DNA from: Brienomyrus brachyistius
Taxonomy: Eukaryota; Chordata; Actinopteri; Osteoglossiformes; Mormyridae
Direction of reading: 5' to 3'
NCBI RefSeq assembly: GCF_023856365.1
Contig: NC_064538.1
Coordinates: forward strand, 16,098,935 to 16,162,934
Length of the DNA: 64,000 bases
Below are positions 62,801-64,000 of the stretch, piece after piece (position 1 is the first letter of the stretch; each line of letters opens with the position of its first letter). The notes below the pieces were generated by a model, which saw only the letters and a list, made by a program, of their open reading frames with translations, searched no databases and was not told the DNA's origin. A program made the position numbers and the translations under genes.

Positions 62801-63189
62801 TTAATGGGGGGAAAGAACTACTGTGAAGAGGAAATGACATCACAATTTGCAAGAGGAAATAAACAATTTCGATGGAATTTTAAGCTTTTTCGGGAAGAGC
62901 CCCTGGATGCTGACTTAAGGTCACCAACTCGGAGCCCTAAGAAATAACCTGGACGATAACGATTCCATAAAACACCATGATGCAGAGGGTTTCTTACTGC
63001 GGCTCTGCTAAAGTCCCTCTTGTGAAGCCAACACTCCCAGAGGAGCTCGCTCTGCTTCAGCTCTCTTGTGTCTCCAGTCGGGGCACTTACCAGGAGCAGG
63101 GCCTCCAGCTGGTTGATGTAGATCTCCTCACTGGCCAGGAACCCCGAAAGCACCAACTTCTTCATCTCCAGCCCCTTCTCGATATCAGC
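6372..63189 (-). CDS. abr: ABR, Rho-family GEF/GAP (21 coding exons; N-terminus beyond window)
   Basis: ABR is the paralogue of BCR without the kinase region. Known family activities are nucleotide exchange on Rho GTPases (DH-PH) and GTP hydrolysis on Rac and Cdc42 (RhoGAP); it acts at the cytoplasmic face of membranes. Twenty-one GT-AG exons join in one frame to 778 residues: DH about 11-210, PH about 215-378, C2 about 389-515, RhoGAP about 574-770. Human ABR has 859, so roughly 80 N-terminal residues lie beyond 64000. The RhoGAP arginine finger is Arg602 in GIYRISG. The end, [10 protein letters not shown], fits ABR rather than BCR and carries a PDZ-ligand-like STDV. Synteny with timm22 agrees. 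Introns range from under 100 bp to 20.6 kb. Two candidate internal first exons are listed separately. Confidence 0.97.
6462..7458 (-). other. abr: abr intron with SINE and G-tract
   Basis: About 1 kb. Contains 17 G residues at 6917-6933 and a plus-oriented SINE at 7127-7318. No coding signal beyond these. Confidence 0.85.
7127..7318 (+). mobile_element. tRNA-derived SINE (family A)
   Basis: Near full-length: tRNA-like head with GTGATCGGAAGGTTGC and TTTCAAGTCCC (B box), the middle block GATGTCACCATTGGGCCC, then GACTGTCTGACCCTGCTTTC, with a degraded end (ATAAAAGCATTGGCTCAGTA) in place of the usual GCGTCTGCTAAAT. Inserted antisense to abr. Confidence 0.8.
7459..7606 (-). CDS. abr: abr exon: RhoGAP core
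   Basis: Residues 700-749. Encodes [20 protein letters not shown] followed by [11 protein letters not shown] and ending IWSQDVMAQ. The NKMSLHNL...VFGPTLLRP block is the conserved RhoGAP signature. The family usually has alanine where this copy reads LGTVFG, a mild change. The region after LLRPSE is the variable stretch that differs between ABR and BCR. Confidence 0.96.
7607..9035 (-). other. abr: abr intron
   Basis: About 1.4 kb. Holds an RFX X-box-like GTCACCACGGCAAC at 7798-7811, a short TA run near 8098-8110 and an A-tract near 8205-8222. No transposon or exon recognised. Confidence 0.8.
9036..9141 (-). CDS. abr: abr exon: RhoGAP
   Basis: Residues 665-699 plus part of 700. Encodes [20 protein letters not shown] followed by [14 protein letters not shown]. 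The acceptor completes a valine codon split after GIV; human has alanine there. Confidence 0.96.
9226..9360 (-). CDS. abr: abr exon: RhoGAP
   Basis: Residues 620-664. Encodes [20 protein letters not shown] then [18 protein letters not shown] and MEGI. The [14 protein letters not shown] block is the conserved helix-loop that holds the Rac-binding surface of the domain. The intron to the next exon is only 84 bp. Confidence 0.97.
9498..9637 (-). CDS. abr: abr exon: RhoGAP with arginine finger
   Basis: Residues 573-619. Encodes [20 protein letters not shown], then [20 protein letters not shown] and KAAFDT. Arg602 in GIYRISG is the catalytic arginine finger expected for active RhoGAP domains. The donor (ACAA|GTAAGA) leaves an asparagine codon split to the next exon. 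Confidence 0.97.
9738..9847 (-). CDS. abr: abr exon: C2 to RhoGAP linker
   Basis: Residues 537-572. Encodes [20 protein letters not shown] then [16 protein letters not shown]. It links the C2 domain to the RhoGAP domain; GVFGVK is the conserved entry into the latter. Separated from the next exon by a 100 bp intron. Confidence 0.96.
9960..10097 (-). mobile_element. tRNA-headed SINE with an 'AATAAAGTA' tail
   Basis: Read on the minus strand: a head GTGGCTCAGTGGGCTAAG with GGTTTGAACCC (B-box-like), a short body, then CCCCCACGGGAATCAATAAAG. The tail differs from the other SINEs of the window and resembles the 3' end of fish RTE/Rex3-type LINEs, so this family would use a different LINE partner. 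That link is inferred. Confidence 0.6.
10115..10265 (+). repeat. Dispersed repeat fragment
   Basis: Resembles a very common teleost interspersed repeat (aggggctggcaatctcatcttcat...cagggccagtgtgtatgcaggtttt in pattern). Ends and class cannot be set from one copy. No coding capacity. Confidence 0.4.
10365..10424 (-). CDS. abr: abr exon: end of C2 domain
   Basis: Residues 517-536: [20 protein letters not shown], phase 0 at both ends. It is the first exon downstream of the 20.6 kb intron, and therefore the exon onto which the candidate internal first exon at 16770-16931 would splice. Confidence 0.96.
14690..15180. repeat. Irregular tandem repeat, 'cagagaccatgcacagac' type
   Basis: About 490 bp built of degenerate units of roughly 13-17 bp around CAGAGACCATGCACA. 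Units vary in length and sequence, so this is an old or mutation-prone minisatellite. Long open frames across it are by-products of the repeat. Confidence 0.85.
16770..16931 (-). CDS. abr: Candidate internal first exon of abr (short RhoGAP isoform)
   Basis: On the minus strand ATG at 16931-16929 (A at -3) opens 54 codons, [20 protein letters not shown] to [10 protein letters not shown], ending in phase 0 at CAGAAG|GTCCGC. The next abr exon (10365-10424) also starts in phase 0, so the join is in frame and gives 316 residues: this N-terminus, the last C2 strand and the complete RhoGAP domain, without DH or PH. The peptide looks like real protein, with mixed composition and balanced charge, while its surroundings are low-complexity. 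The local DNA is CpG-rich, as expected near a promoter. The frame stays open upstream to an ATG at 17006, but that extension is proline-rich and less convincing. The donor is not a strong consensus. The splice and the promoter are inferred. Confidence 0.65.
17390..17760. repeat. Purine-rich (GA)n region upstream of the internal first exon
   Basis: Long GA/GGGA stretches, with a nearly pure (GA)n core at about 17535-17600. Read on the transcribed (minus) strand it is CT-rich and lies 450-800 bp upstream of the candidate first exon. Such tracts can act as GAGA-type promoter elements or be simple microsatellites; the sequence alone does not decide. Confidence 0.85.
18167..18718. repeat. Minisatellite, 42 bp unit, about 13 copies
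   Basis: Each unit contains AGGTCAGCACTTCCTGTGAG followed by a variable TACAAGGTGCTCCCT and AGAGGGA. Most units are exactly 42 bp; two are shorter by 2-4 bp. Because 42 is divisible by three, the plus strand shows an open frame of 14-residue repeats (RSALPV...). It has no promoter or splice context and is best explained by the repeat. Confidence 0.93.
19891..20185. repeat. Minisatellite, 38 bp unit, about 7-8 copies
   Basis: Unit pattern ACATAGGGAGAATCACGCGA then GGGAGGTTAAGGTACAAG. Two neighbouring copies are identical, the outer ones are diverged, which suggests growth from the centre. Confidence 0.92.
23789..23842. repeat. (TG)n microsatellite
   Basis: About 27 pure TG dinucleotides in the large abr intron. 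Confidence 0.96.
25061..25083. repeat. Homopolymer, 23 C residues
   Basis: Uninterrupted C run, one of several long G or C homopolymers in the window (also 6317-6330, 6917-6933, 27201-27220). The length is prone to sequencing error. Confidence 0.9.
27201..27220. repeat. Homopolymer, 20 G residues
   Basis: Uninterrupted G run in the large abr intron. Confidence 0.9.
30100..30260 (+). mobile_element. Degraded tRNA-derived SINE
   Basis: Shares GTGGTTCAGTGGGCTACGA, GCTGTGCCTGT and GCTTCAAATGCCAGG with the SINE heads elsewhere in the window. The tail is lost, so the family assignment is weak. Confidence 0.5.
31078..31209 (-). CDS. abr: abr exon: C2 domain
   Basis: Residues 473-516. Encodes [20 protein letters not shown], then [20 protein letters not shown] and GQVQ. 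It forms the second half of the C2 beta-sandwich. The acceptor is preceded by 15 C residues on the transcribed strand (31227-31213), which serve as its pyrimidine tract. Confidence 0.97.
31355..31452 (-). CDS. abr: abr exon: C2 domain
   Basis: Residues 440-472. Encodes [20 protein letters not shown] then [12 protein letters not shown]. This is the classic C2 core, with the (T/N)EPxWNE turn. The intron to the next exon is 145 bp. Confidence 0.97.
33337..33620 (-). mobile_element. LINE 3' end (CR1/L2-like), 5'-truncated
   Basis: The minus strand encodes the C-terminal end of a LINE reverse transcriptase ([20 protein letters not shown] then [20 protein letters not shown]). After the stop it runs to a tail of repeated TTCTTATG/CTTATGTT units (33360-33337). 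A 3' end with a short tandem tail and 5' truncation is typical of target-primed insertion. It interrupts the hAT-like element, so it is younger. Confidence 0.8.
33696..33770. repeat. (ATT)n-rich microsatellite
   Basis: TTATTATTATT-type repeat, followed by CTTTGGGATAAATAAAGC, a string common at 3' ends of fish RTE/Rex3-type elements. It may be the remnant of another insertion in the hAT-like element. Confidence 0.8.
35145..35219 (-). CDS. abr: abr exon: C2 domain
   Basis: Residues 415-439 and part of 440. Encodes [20 protein letters not shown] then KESA. It forms the first strands of the C2 domain after the linker. Both junctions split codons and agree with the neighbouring exons. Confidence 0.96.
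35220..37117 (-). other. abr: abr intron
   Basis: About 1.9 kb. A 17-residue G run lies near 35725-35742. Around 36080-36290 the words 'aggttcctg' and 'cggtgggaa' recur in both orientations, suggesting a decayed MITE, but no clear ends are visible. No exon seen. Confidence 0.75.
37118..37222 (-). CDS. abr: abr exon: PH to C2 linker and start of C2
   Basis: Residues 380-414 and part of 415. Encodes [20 protein letters not shown] then [14 protein letters not shown]. The acceptor at 37223-37224 is the one that keeps the ABR reading QKKDLQA; a nearer AG at about 37205 would break it. Confidence 0.95.
37342..37417 (-). CDS. abr: abr exon: end of PH domain
   Basis: Residues 355-379 and part of 380. 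Encodes [20 protein letters not shown] then KLQKK. This is the C-terminal alpha-helix of the PH domain, with its invariant tryptophan in SEWREAI. Confidence 0.97.
37660..37782 (-). CDS. abr: abr exon: PH domain
   Basis: Residues 314-354. Encodes [20 protein letters not shown] then [20 protein letters not shown] and K. The basic, coiled stretch is the insert typical of the ABR/BCR PH domain. Phase 0 at both ends. Confidence 0.96.
37859..37990. repeat. Short minisatellite, 36 bp unit, 3.7 copies
   Basis: Unit GAGTCACAGAGCGCGCAATT then TGACAGACACGCGGAC. It lies about 75 bp upstream (in transcript sense) of the acceptor of exon 37660-37782. A bZIP-like TGAGTCAC occurs at several copies. Confidence 0.9.
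37991..39588 (-). other. abr: Remainder of abr intron
   Basis: No exon recognised. A (TAGC)n run occurs at 38775-38791. Open frames here have no known product. Confidence 0.75.
39589..39757 (-). CDS. abr: abr exon: PH domain
   Basis: Residue 257 (split) to 313. Encodes [20 protein letters not shown], then [20 protein letters not shown] and [16 protein letters not shown]. The serine/aspartate-rich middle is less conserved than the flanking YIPLADL strand and the coiled-coil-like [12 protein letters not shown] helix. Confidence 0.97.
40722..40860 (+). mobile_element. tRNA-derived SINE (family A), 3' end lost
   Basis: Shares GTGATCAGAAGGTCACCGCTT, the B-box-like TTCAAATACC, and CCAACTGCTCCAGAGACTG then GACCCTGCTTTCCCAAAAA with the other copies. 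The 'GCGTCTGCTAAAT' end is replaced by AT-rich sequence. Confidence 0.7.
40874..42125 (+). mobile_element. Tc1-like DNA transposon, decayed, 3' end missing
   Basis: Begins after TA at 40872-40873 with CAGTCACCGGCCACTTTATT, the terminal repeat of a well-known fish Tc1-like group. Inside lies a transposase broken into three reading frames. The expected inverted copy of the 5' end (AATAAAGTGGCCGGTGA) is not found downstream, so the 3' boundary is unclear; 42125 is an estimate. The remnant lies antisense to abr. Confidence 0.8.
41021..41862 (+). pseudogene. Tc1-family transposase pseudogene
   Basis: Three frames carry parts of one DDE transposase. 41021-41215 has the N-terminal helix-turn-helix ([20 protein letters not shown] then [20 protein letters not shown]). 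About 41206-41480 continues it (ITTRYN...[19 protein letters not shown]). A third frame, open from near 41460 to 41862, holds WSDESRF with the first catalytic aspartate and [10 protein letters not shown] with the second, then stops right after SPDLN. The IEHLWDV block with the last acidic residue follows in yet another frame. At least two frameshifts and one stop make it inactive. Confidence 0.88.
42903..43571. mobile_element. Harbinger-like MITE with 39-bp inverted ends
   Basis: The ends read GGGTGCTTTTCCACTGCACC... and, inverted, GGGCGCTTTTCCACCGCACA...; both run on to GTACAGTACTTTCGGTA, giving about 39 bp of inverted repeat with few mismatches. The element is flanked by ATT on both sides (42900-42902 and 43572-43574), a 3-bp target duplication. 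Short size (669 bp), no transposase, GGG-starting ends and 3-bp duplication fit PIF/Harbinger; the superfamily is an inference. Confidence 0.8.
45031..45232 (+). mobile_element. tRNA-derived SINE (family A), nearly full length
   Basis: Best copy of the family: head with GTGCCTGTGATCGGAAGGTG and GGTTCAAATCTGAGG (B box), middle GTGACATCACCATTGAACCC, then GTCTGACCCTGCTTTCTCAA and the end CACTTTGGATAAAAGCATCT-GCTAAAT. The end is the LINE-like tail shared by many teleost SINEs. Confidence 0.85.
45293..45632 (+). mobile_element. tRNA-headed SINE (family B), full length
   Basis: Starts GGCGGCATGGTGGTGCAGTG with GTTAGCACTGTTGCCTC (A box) and GGGTTCGAGTC (B box). It continues through GTTTGCATGTTCTCCCC and GGTTTCCTCCGGGTACTCC to AGGATAAGCGGTTTGGAAAA and an ATGGATGGATGA tail. 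The GGTTTCCTCCGGGT block is highly conserved across fish genomes. A poorer copy lies at 3185-3475. Confidence 0.85.
45690..46000. promoter_or_regulatory. Candidate conserved non-coding element, homeodomain-site cluster
   Basis: A non-repetitive, AT-rich block between SINEs. It contains TTAATTAG at 45720-45727, GTAATTAG at 45757-45764, a POU-type TTATGCATATGAAT at 45768-45781 and the direct repeat TTAATTAGCTTAATTAGC at 45918-45935. Such clusters are typical of developmental enhancers. No conservation could be tested, so this stays a candidate. Confidence 0.35.
46370..46525 (+). mobile_element. tRNA-derived SINE (family A), with a partial second head upstream
   Basis: The copy has GTTATCAGAAGGTTGCTGGC, TGATGTCACCACTGGGCTCT, TTGAGCAAGGTCCTTAACCC and TTCGGATAAAAGCGTCTACT. 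A second head-like piece (GGAAGGTTGTGGGTTCAAAT) lies just upstream at 46315-46340, suggesting two insertions or an internal duplication. Confidence 0.75.
46870..47055 (-). mobile_element. tRNA-derived SINE (family A), minus orientation
   Basis: Reverse complement shows the same blocks: CCCAGGGTCGGCAGAGTGAT, TTGAACTGGG-type B box in reverse, and the end TTGGATTTAAGCATCTGCCA-AATAAAT. It is in the same orientation as abr, 340 bp downstream (in transcript order, on the far side of the exon) of exon 47414-47535. Confidence 0.7.
47414..47535 (-). CDS. abr: abr exon: start of PH domain
   Basis: Residues 217-256 and part of 257. Encodes [20 protein letters not shown] then [34 protein letters not shown] is the characteristic PH strand pair. 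The donor is GG|GTGGGT, chosen because it completes the glycine before KHQQYDC. Confidence 0.97.
47536..49056 (-). other. abr: abr intron
   Basis: About 1.5 kb with no exon and no recognised transposon. Open frames within it have no known product. Confidence 0.75.
49057..49197 (-). CDS. abr: abr exon: end of DH domain
   Basis: Residues 170-216, phase 0 at both ends. Encodes [20 protein letters not shown], then [20 protein letters not shown] and VTTPKGE. It holds the last helix of the DH domain and the link to PH. Confidence 0.97.
49413..50822 (-). mobile_element. Tc1-like DNA transposon with both ends intact
   Basis: Ends are CAGTGAGGGAAATAAGTATT at the left and its inverted copy (AATACTTATTTCCCTCACTG) at the right, flanked by TA on both sides, the target site of the Tc1/mariner superfamily. 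The inverted repeats are about 27 bp and nearly perfect. Length is 1410 bp, close to that of full Tc1-like elements. The transposase inside is broken. Confidence 0.92.
49816..50614 (-). pseudogene. Tc1-family transposase pseudogene
   Basis: Two frames cover most of a Tc1-type transposase. 50614-50195 holds the N-terminus ([18 protein letters not shown]... [20 protein letters not shown] then [13 protein letters not shown]), the paired-like DNA-binding region. 50205-49816 holds the catalytic region (MRPKS... [20 protein letters not shown] then [20 protein letters not shown]). The QDN block expected after NLLPSA is no longer in frame: the sequence runs into [10 protein letters not shown], so the second catalytic aspartate region is frameshifted. 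It is inactive. Confidence 0.85.
51183..51235 (-). CDS. abr: abr exon: DH domain, conserved region 3
   Basis: Residue 152 (split alanine) to 169. Encodes [18 protein letters not shown]. It lies in the GTPase-contacting third conserved region of DH domains. It begins with two bases of a split codon, so it accepts either exon 56535-56595 or the candidate first exon 56242-56287, both of which end one base into a codon. Confidence 0.97.
51236..56241 (-). other. abr: abr intron, part nearer exon 51183-51235
   Basis: About 5 kb with few recognisable repeats. AT-rich blocks around 52250-52720 and 54220-54370 are non-repetitive. No additional exon is supported; the open frames have no known product. 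Confidence 0.75.
56242..56287 (-). CDS. abr: Candidate internal first exon of abr (isoform truncated in DH)
   Basis: On the minus strand ATG at 56287-56285 (G at -3, G at +4) opens [15 protein letters not shown] plus one base, ending at a strong donor CTATG|GTGAGT. The next abr exon (51183-51235) starts with the two bases that complete an alanine codon, so the join reads ...[15 protein letters not shown] in frame and continues to the normal stop, 642 residues in total. The product would start inside the DH domain, losing its first two conserved regions, but keep PH, C2 and RhoGAP. The hydrophobic, cysteine-rich start could be a membrane or lipid-attachment signal (inference). The DNA at 56160-56560 is CpG-rich, as expected for a promoter. 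Use of the exon is not shown by sequence. Confidence 0.65.
56288..56534 (-). promoter_or_regulatory. abr: CpG-rich candidate internal promoter of abr
   Basis: GC-rich sequence with many CpG sites (GGCGCGCACTGAGC, GACGCGGCACGGCCGCC, GGGCCGGCGCGTC) immediately upstream, in transcript sense, of the candidate first exon 56242-56287. No TATA box is obvious. It contrasts with the AT-rich introns on both sides. Confidence 0.5.
56535..56595 (-). CDS. abr: abr exon: DH domain
   Basis: Residues 132-151 and part of 152. Encodes [20 protein letters not shown]. The [11 protein letters not shown] stretch is a polar insert in the ABR DH domain; BCR has a related one. Confidence 0.95.
56596..57185 (-). other. 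abr: abr intron
   Basis: About 590 bp. No exon or transposon recognised. Confidence 0.8.
57186..57293 (-). CDS. abr: abr exon: DH domain
   Basis: Residues 96-131, phase 0 at both ends. Encodes [20 protein letters not shown] then [24 protein letters not shown] belongs to the second conserved region of DH domains. Its acceptor (TCTGATAG) is preceded by a 55-bp CT microsatellite that forms the pyrimidine tract. Confidence 0.97.
57299..57356. repeat. Purine microsatellite, (GA)n and (GGGAGAAAGA)n
   Basis: GAGAGAGAGAGAGGGAGAGA then three GGGAGAAAGA-type units on the plus strand. On the transcribed strand it is pure CT sequence ending 6 bp from the acceptor of exon 57186-57293. Confidence 0.93.
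57357..59990 (-). other. abr: abr intron (2.6 kb)
   Basis: No exon seen. 58728-59210 contains phrases reminiscent of old mariner-type elements (for example GAGGTGTGTTCAAAAGTCTG at 58728-58747), but no second terminus or transposase could be found. Confidence 0.7.
59991..60176 (-). CDS. abr: abr exon: DH domain
   Basis: Residues 34-95, phase 0 at both ends. Encodes [20 protein letters not shown], then [40 protein letters not shown] and KL. Largest abr exon in the window; it covers helices between the first and second conserved DH regions. Confidence 0.97.
60177..63090 (-). other. abr: abr intron (2.9 kb)
   Basis: Contains a short minisatellite at 61513-61710. No exon or transposon recognised elsewhere; a non-repetitive AT-rich stretch lies at 60590-61020. 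Confidence 0.75.
61513..61710. repeat. Minisatellite, about 50-57 bp unit, 3.5 copies
   Basis: Copies share CTGGGACACCCCAGAGC, GGTAGCAGGCCTCCC and TCTGGCTCTTGGCTGGGA. Unit length varies by a few bases through loss of the CTGGG joint. Confidence 0.88.
63091..63189 (-). CDS. abr: abr exon: start of DH domain (first exon seen in window)
   Basis: Residues 1-33 of the visible part. Encodes [20 protein letters not shown] then [13 protein letters not shown]. It is the first conserved region of the DH domain. The acceptor (TGTACAG) is in phase 0; the preceding exon lies beyond 64000. Confidence 0.97.
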
Positions 63190-64000
63190 CTGTACAGGGG
63201 AAAGAGAGTGGACTTCAGGACCGCACAGGCAGCGGTGGGGGCTTCATGTACACTCCAGCAGTCATAGCAATACTTTATTCTGTGTTTTGTACAAGTAACC
63301 GGTAAACAGGGAGAGGTTAATTTCAGAGAGCAAGAATAAATATGTGAGAACCAAAGCATTGCTATATATCTGGAGAAAAGTATCTCATGCTACATCAGGA
63401 AGAGTGAAGCACTGTTGGTGTTCAGCAGCCCAGAGGCCTCCACGGCAGGATACCCTTTATCAGTGCCCTGCTCTGACTCTGACCGCCTCTTTTTCTTCCC
63501 CTCTCTGTATTTGCACACTATTAGGTCAGAGTCCACGCTTAGCACTGTGCTCCGCTAGAGAGAGAACACCGCCCACCCTTCCTGTTCATGGGGCCGCCAG
63601 GTGGGTCACAGAAAGGCGCGGCGGCCCTGGGCATAAACACTCAGCCGGGCAACTACACGCCACGCCTTACTGTGACCCATACGGGCCTAATGGTGATGTC
63701 ACTCTGCTGACTCTGAGATTTGATGTAGATCTACCTGCTAGGCAGGAACAGACCAGCTTCTTCATCTCCTGCAGAGTCCTAACCTGCTGAGTTACATAAC
63801 CATATATAAAACTACTGGAACCCATATCTAGGTGGACCGCACAAACGAATAATCTTACAGTACACAAAGATTAATAAGGACAGTAACCAATGAAATGCAG
63901 CACGGCGAAAGCAATCATGGCGTTCAGGCTATCCAACGCAGCCATTGTCTATTAATCATTTACTCTGCGCATTCAGGAAAAGGAACAGGTGAGAGCGATA
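63190..64000 (-). other. abr: abr intron, continues past the window edge
   Basis: No further abr exon is found. Open frames at 63344-63867 resemble no known protein. The upstream exons, including the usual first exon or exons, must lie to the right of the window. Confidence 0.75.

Noticed and set aside
63344..63867. Plus-strand frame of 148 codons near the window edge
   Set aside because: No recognisable product and no splice logic; it lies in the abr intron.
1..64000. Bacterial-type systems, CRISPR arrays, tRNA or rRNA genes
   Set aside because: The regular repeats are fish minisatellites without spacer structure, the tRNA-like stretches are SINE heads, and the gene structure is plainly vertebrate.

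Overview
This is a stretch of nuclear DNA from a bony fish, most likely a teleost. Genes are split by GT-AG introns, coding density is low, and introns carry CA/GA/ATT microsatellites, long G or C homopolymers and typical fish mobile elements (Tc1-like, hAT-like, Harbinger-like, tRNA-derived SINEs, a LINE 3' end). The species cannot be named from the sequence.

Two protein-coding genes are clear. timm22 (plus strand, start codon 2125, stop 4469-4471) is complete in four exons and encodes a predicted 201-residue Tim22, the inner-membrane carrier translocase. abr (minus strand, 63189 down to the stop at 6372) encodes the Rho-family GEF/GAP ABR, with 21 coding exons in the window. They join in one frame into 778 residues that run from the start of the DH domain through PH, C2 and RhoGAP to a C-terminal PDZ-ligand-like STDV. 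The N-terminal exons lie beyond position 64000. The two genes are convergent, with poly(A) signals about 200 bp apart. TIMM22 and ABR are also neighbours on human 17p13.3.

Layout: 1-2060 holds a CpG-rich divergent promoter candidate (about 660-860) with a ZNF143-type site and a minus-strand splice donor, then a CA repeat. 2060-4710 is timm22. 4880-10424 holds the abr 3' UTR and the exons for the RhoGAP domain and the end of C2. 10425-31077 is a 20.6 kb abr intron with several minisatellites and a strong candidate internal first exon (16770-16931). 31078-39757 holds C2 and PH exons, interrupted by an hAT-like element with a LINE fragment nested in it. 39758-47413 is a repeat-rich intron with a decayed Tc1-like element, a Harbinger-like MITE, SINEs and a TAATTA-rich candidate conserved element. 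47414-63189 holds the PH/DH exons, a second Tc1-like element with both ends intact, and a second candidate internal first exon (56242-56287).

The most interesting signal is modular promoter use in abr. Two unannotated-looking first exons each start with an ATG in good context, end at a GT donor, and have exactly the phase needed to join the next abr exon in frame. One would give a 642-residue protein lacking most of the DH (GEF) domain. The other would give a 316-residue protein that is essentially RhoGAP only. No prokaryotic or viral system was found.
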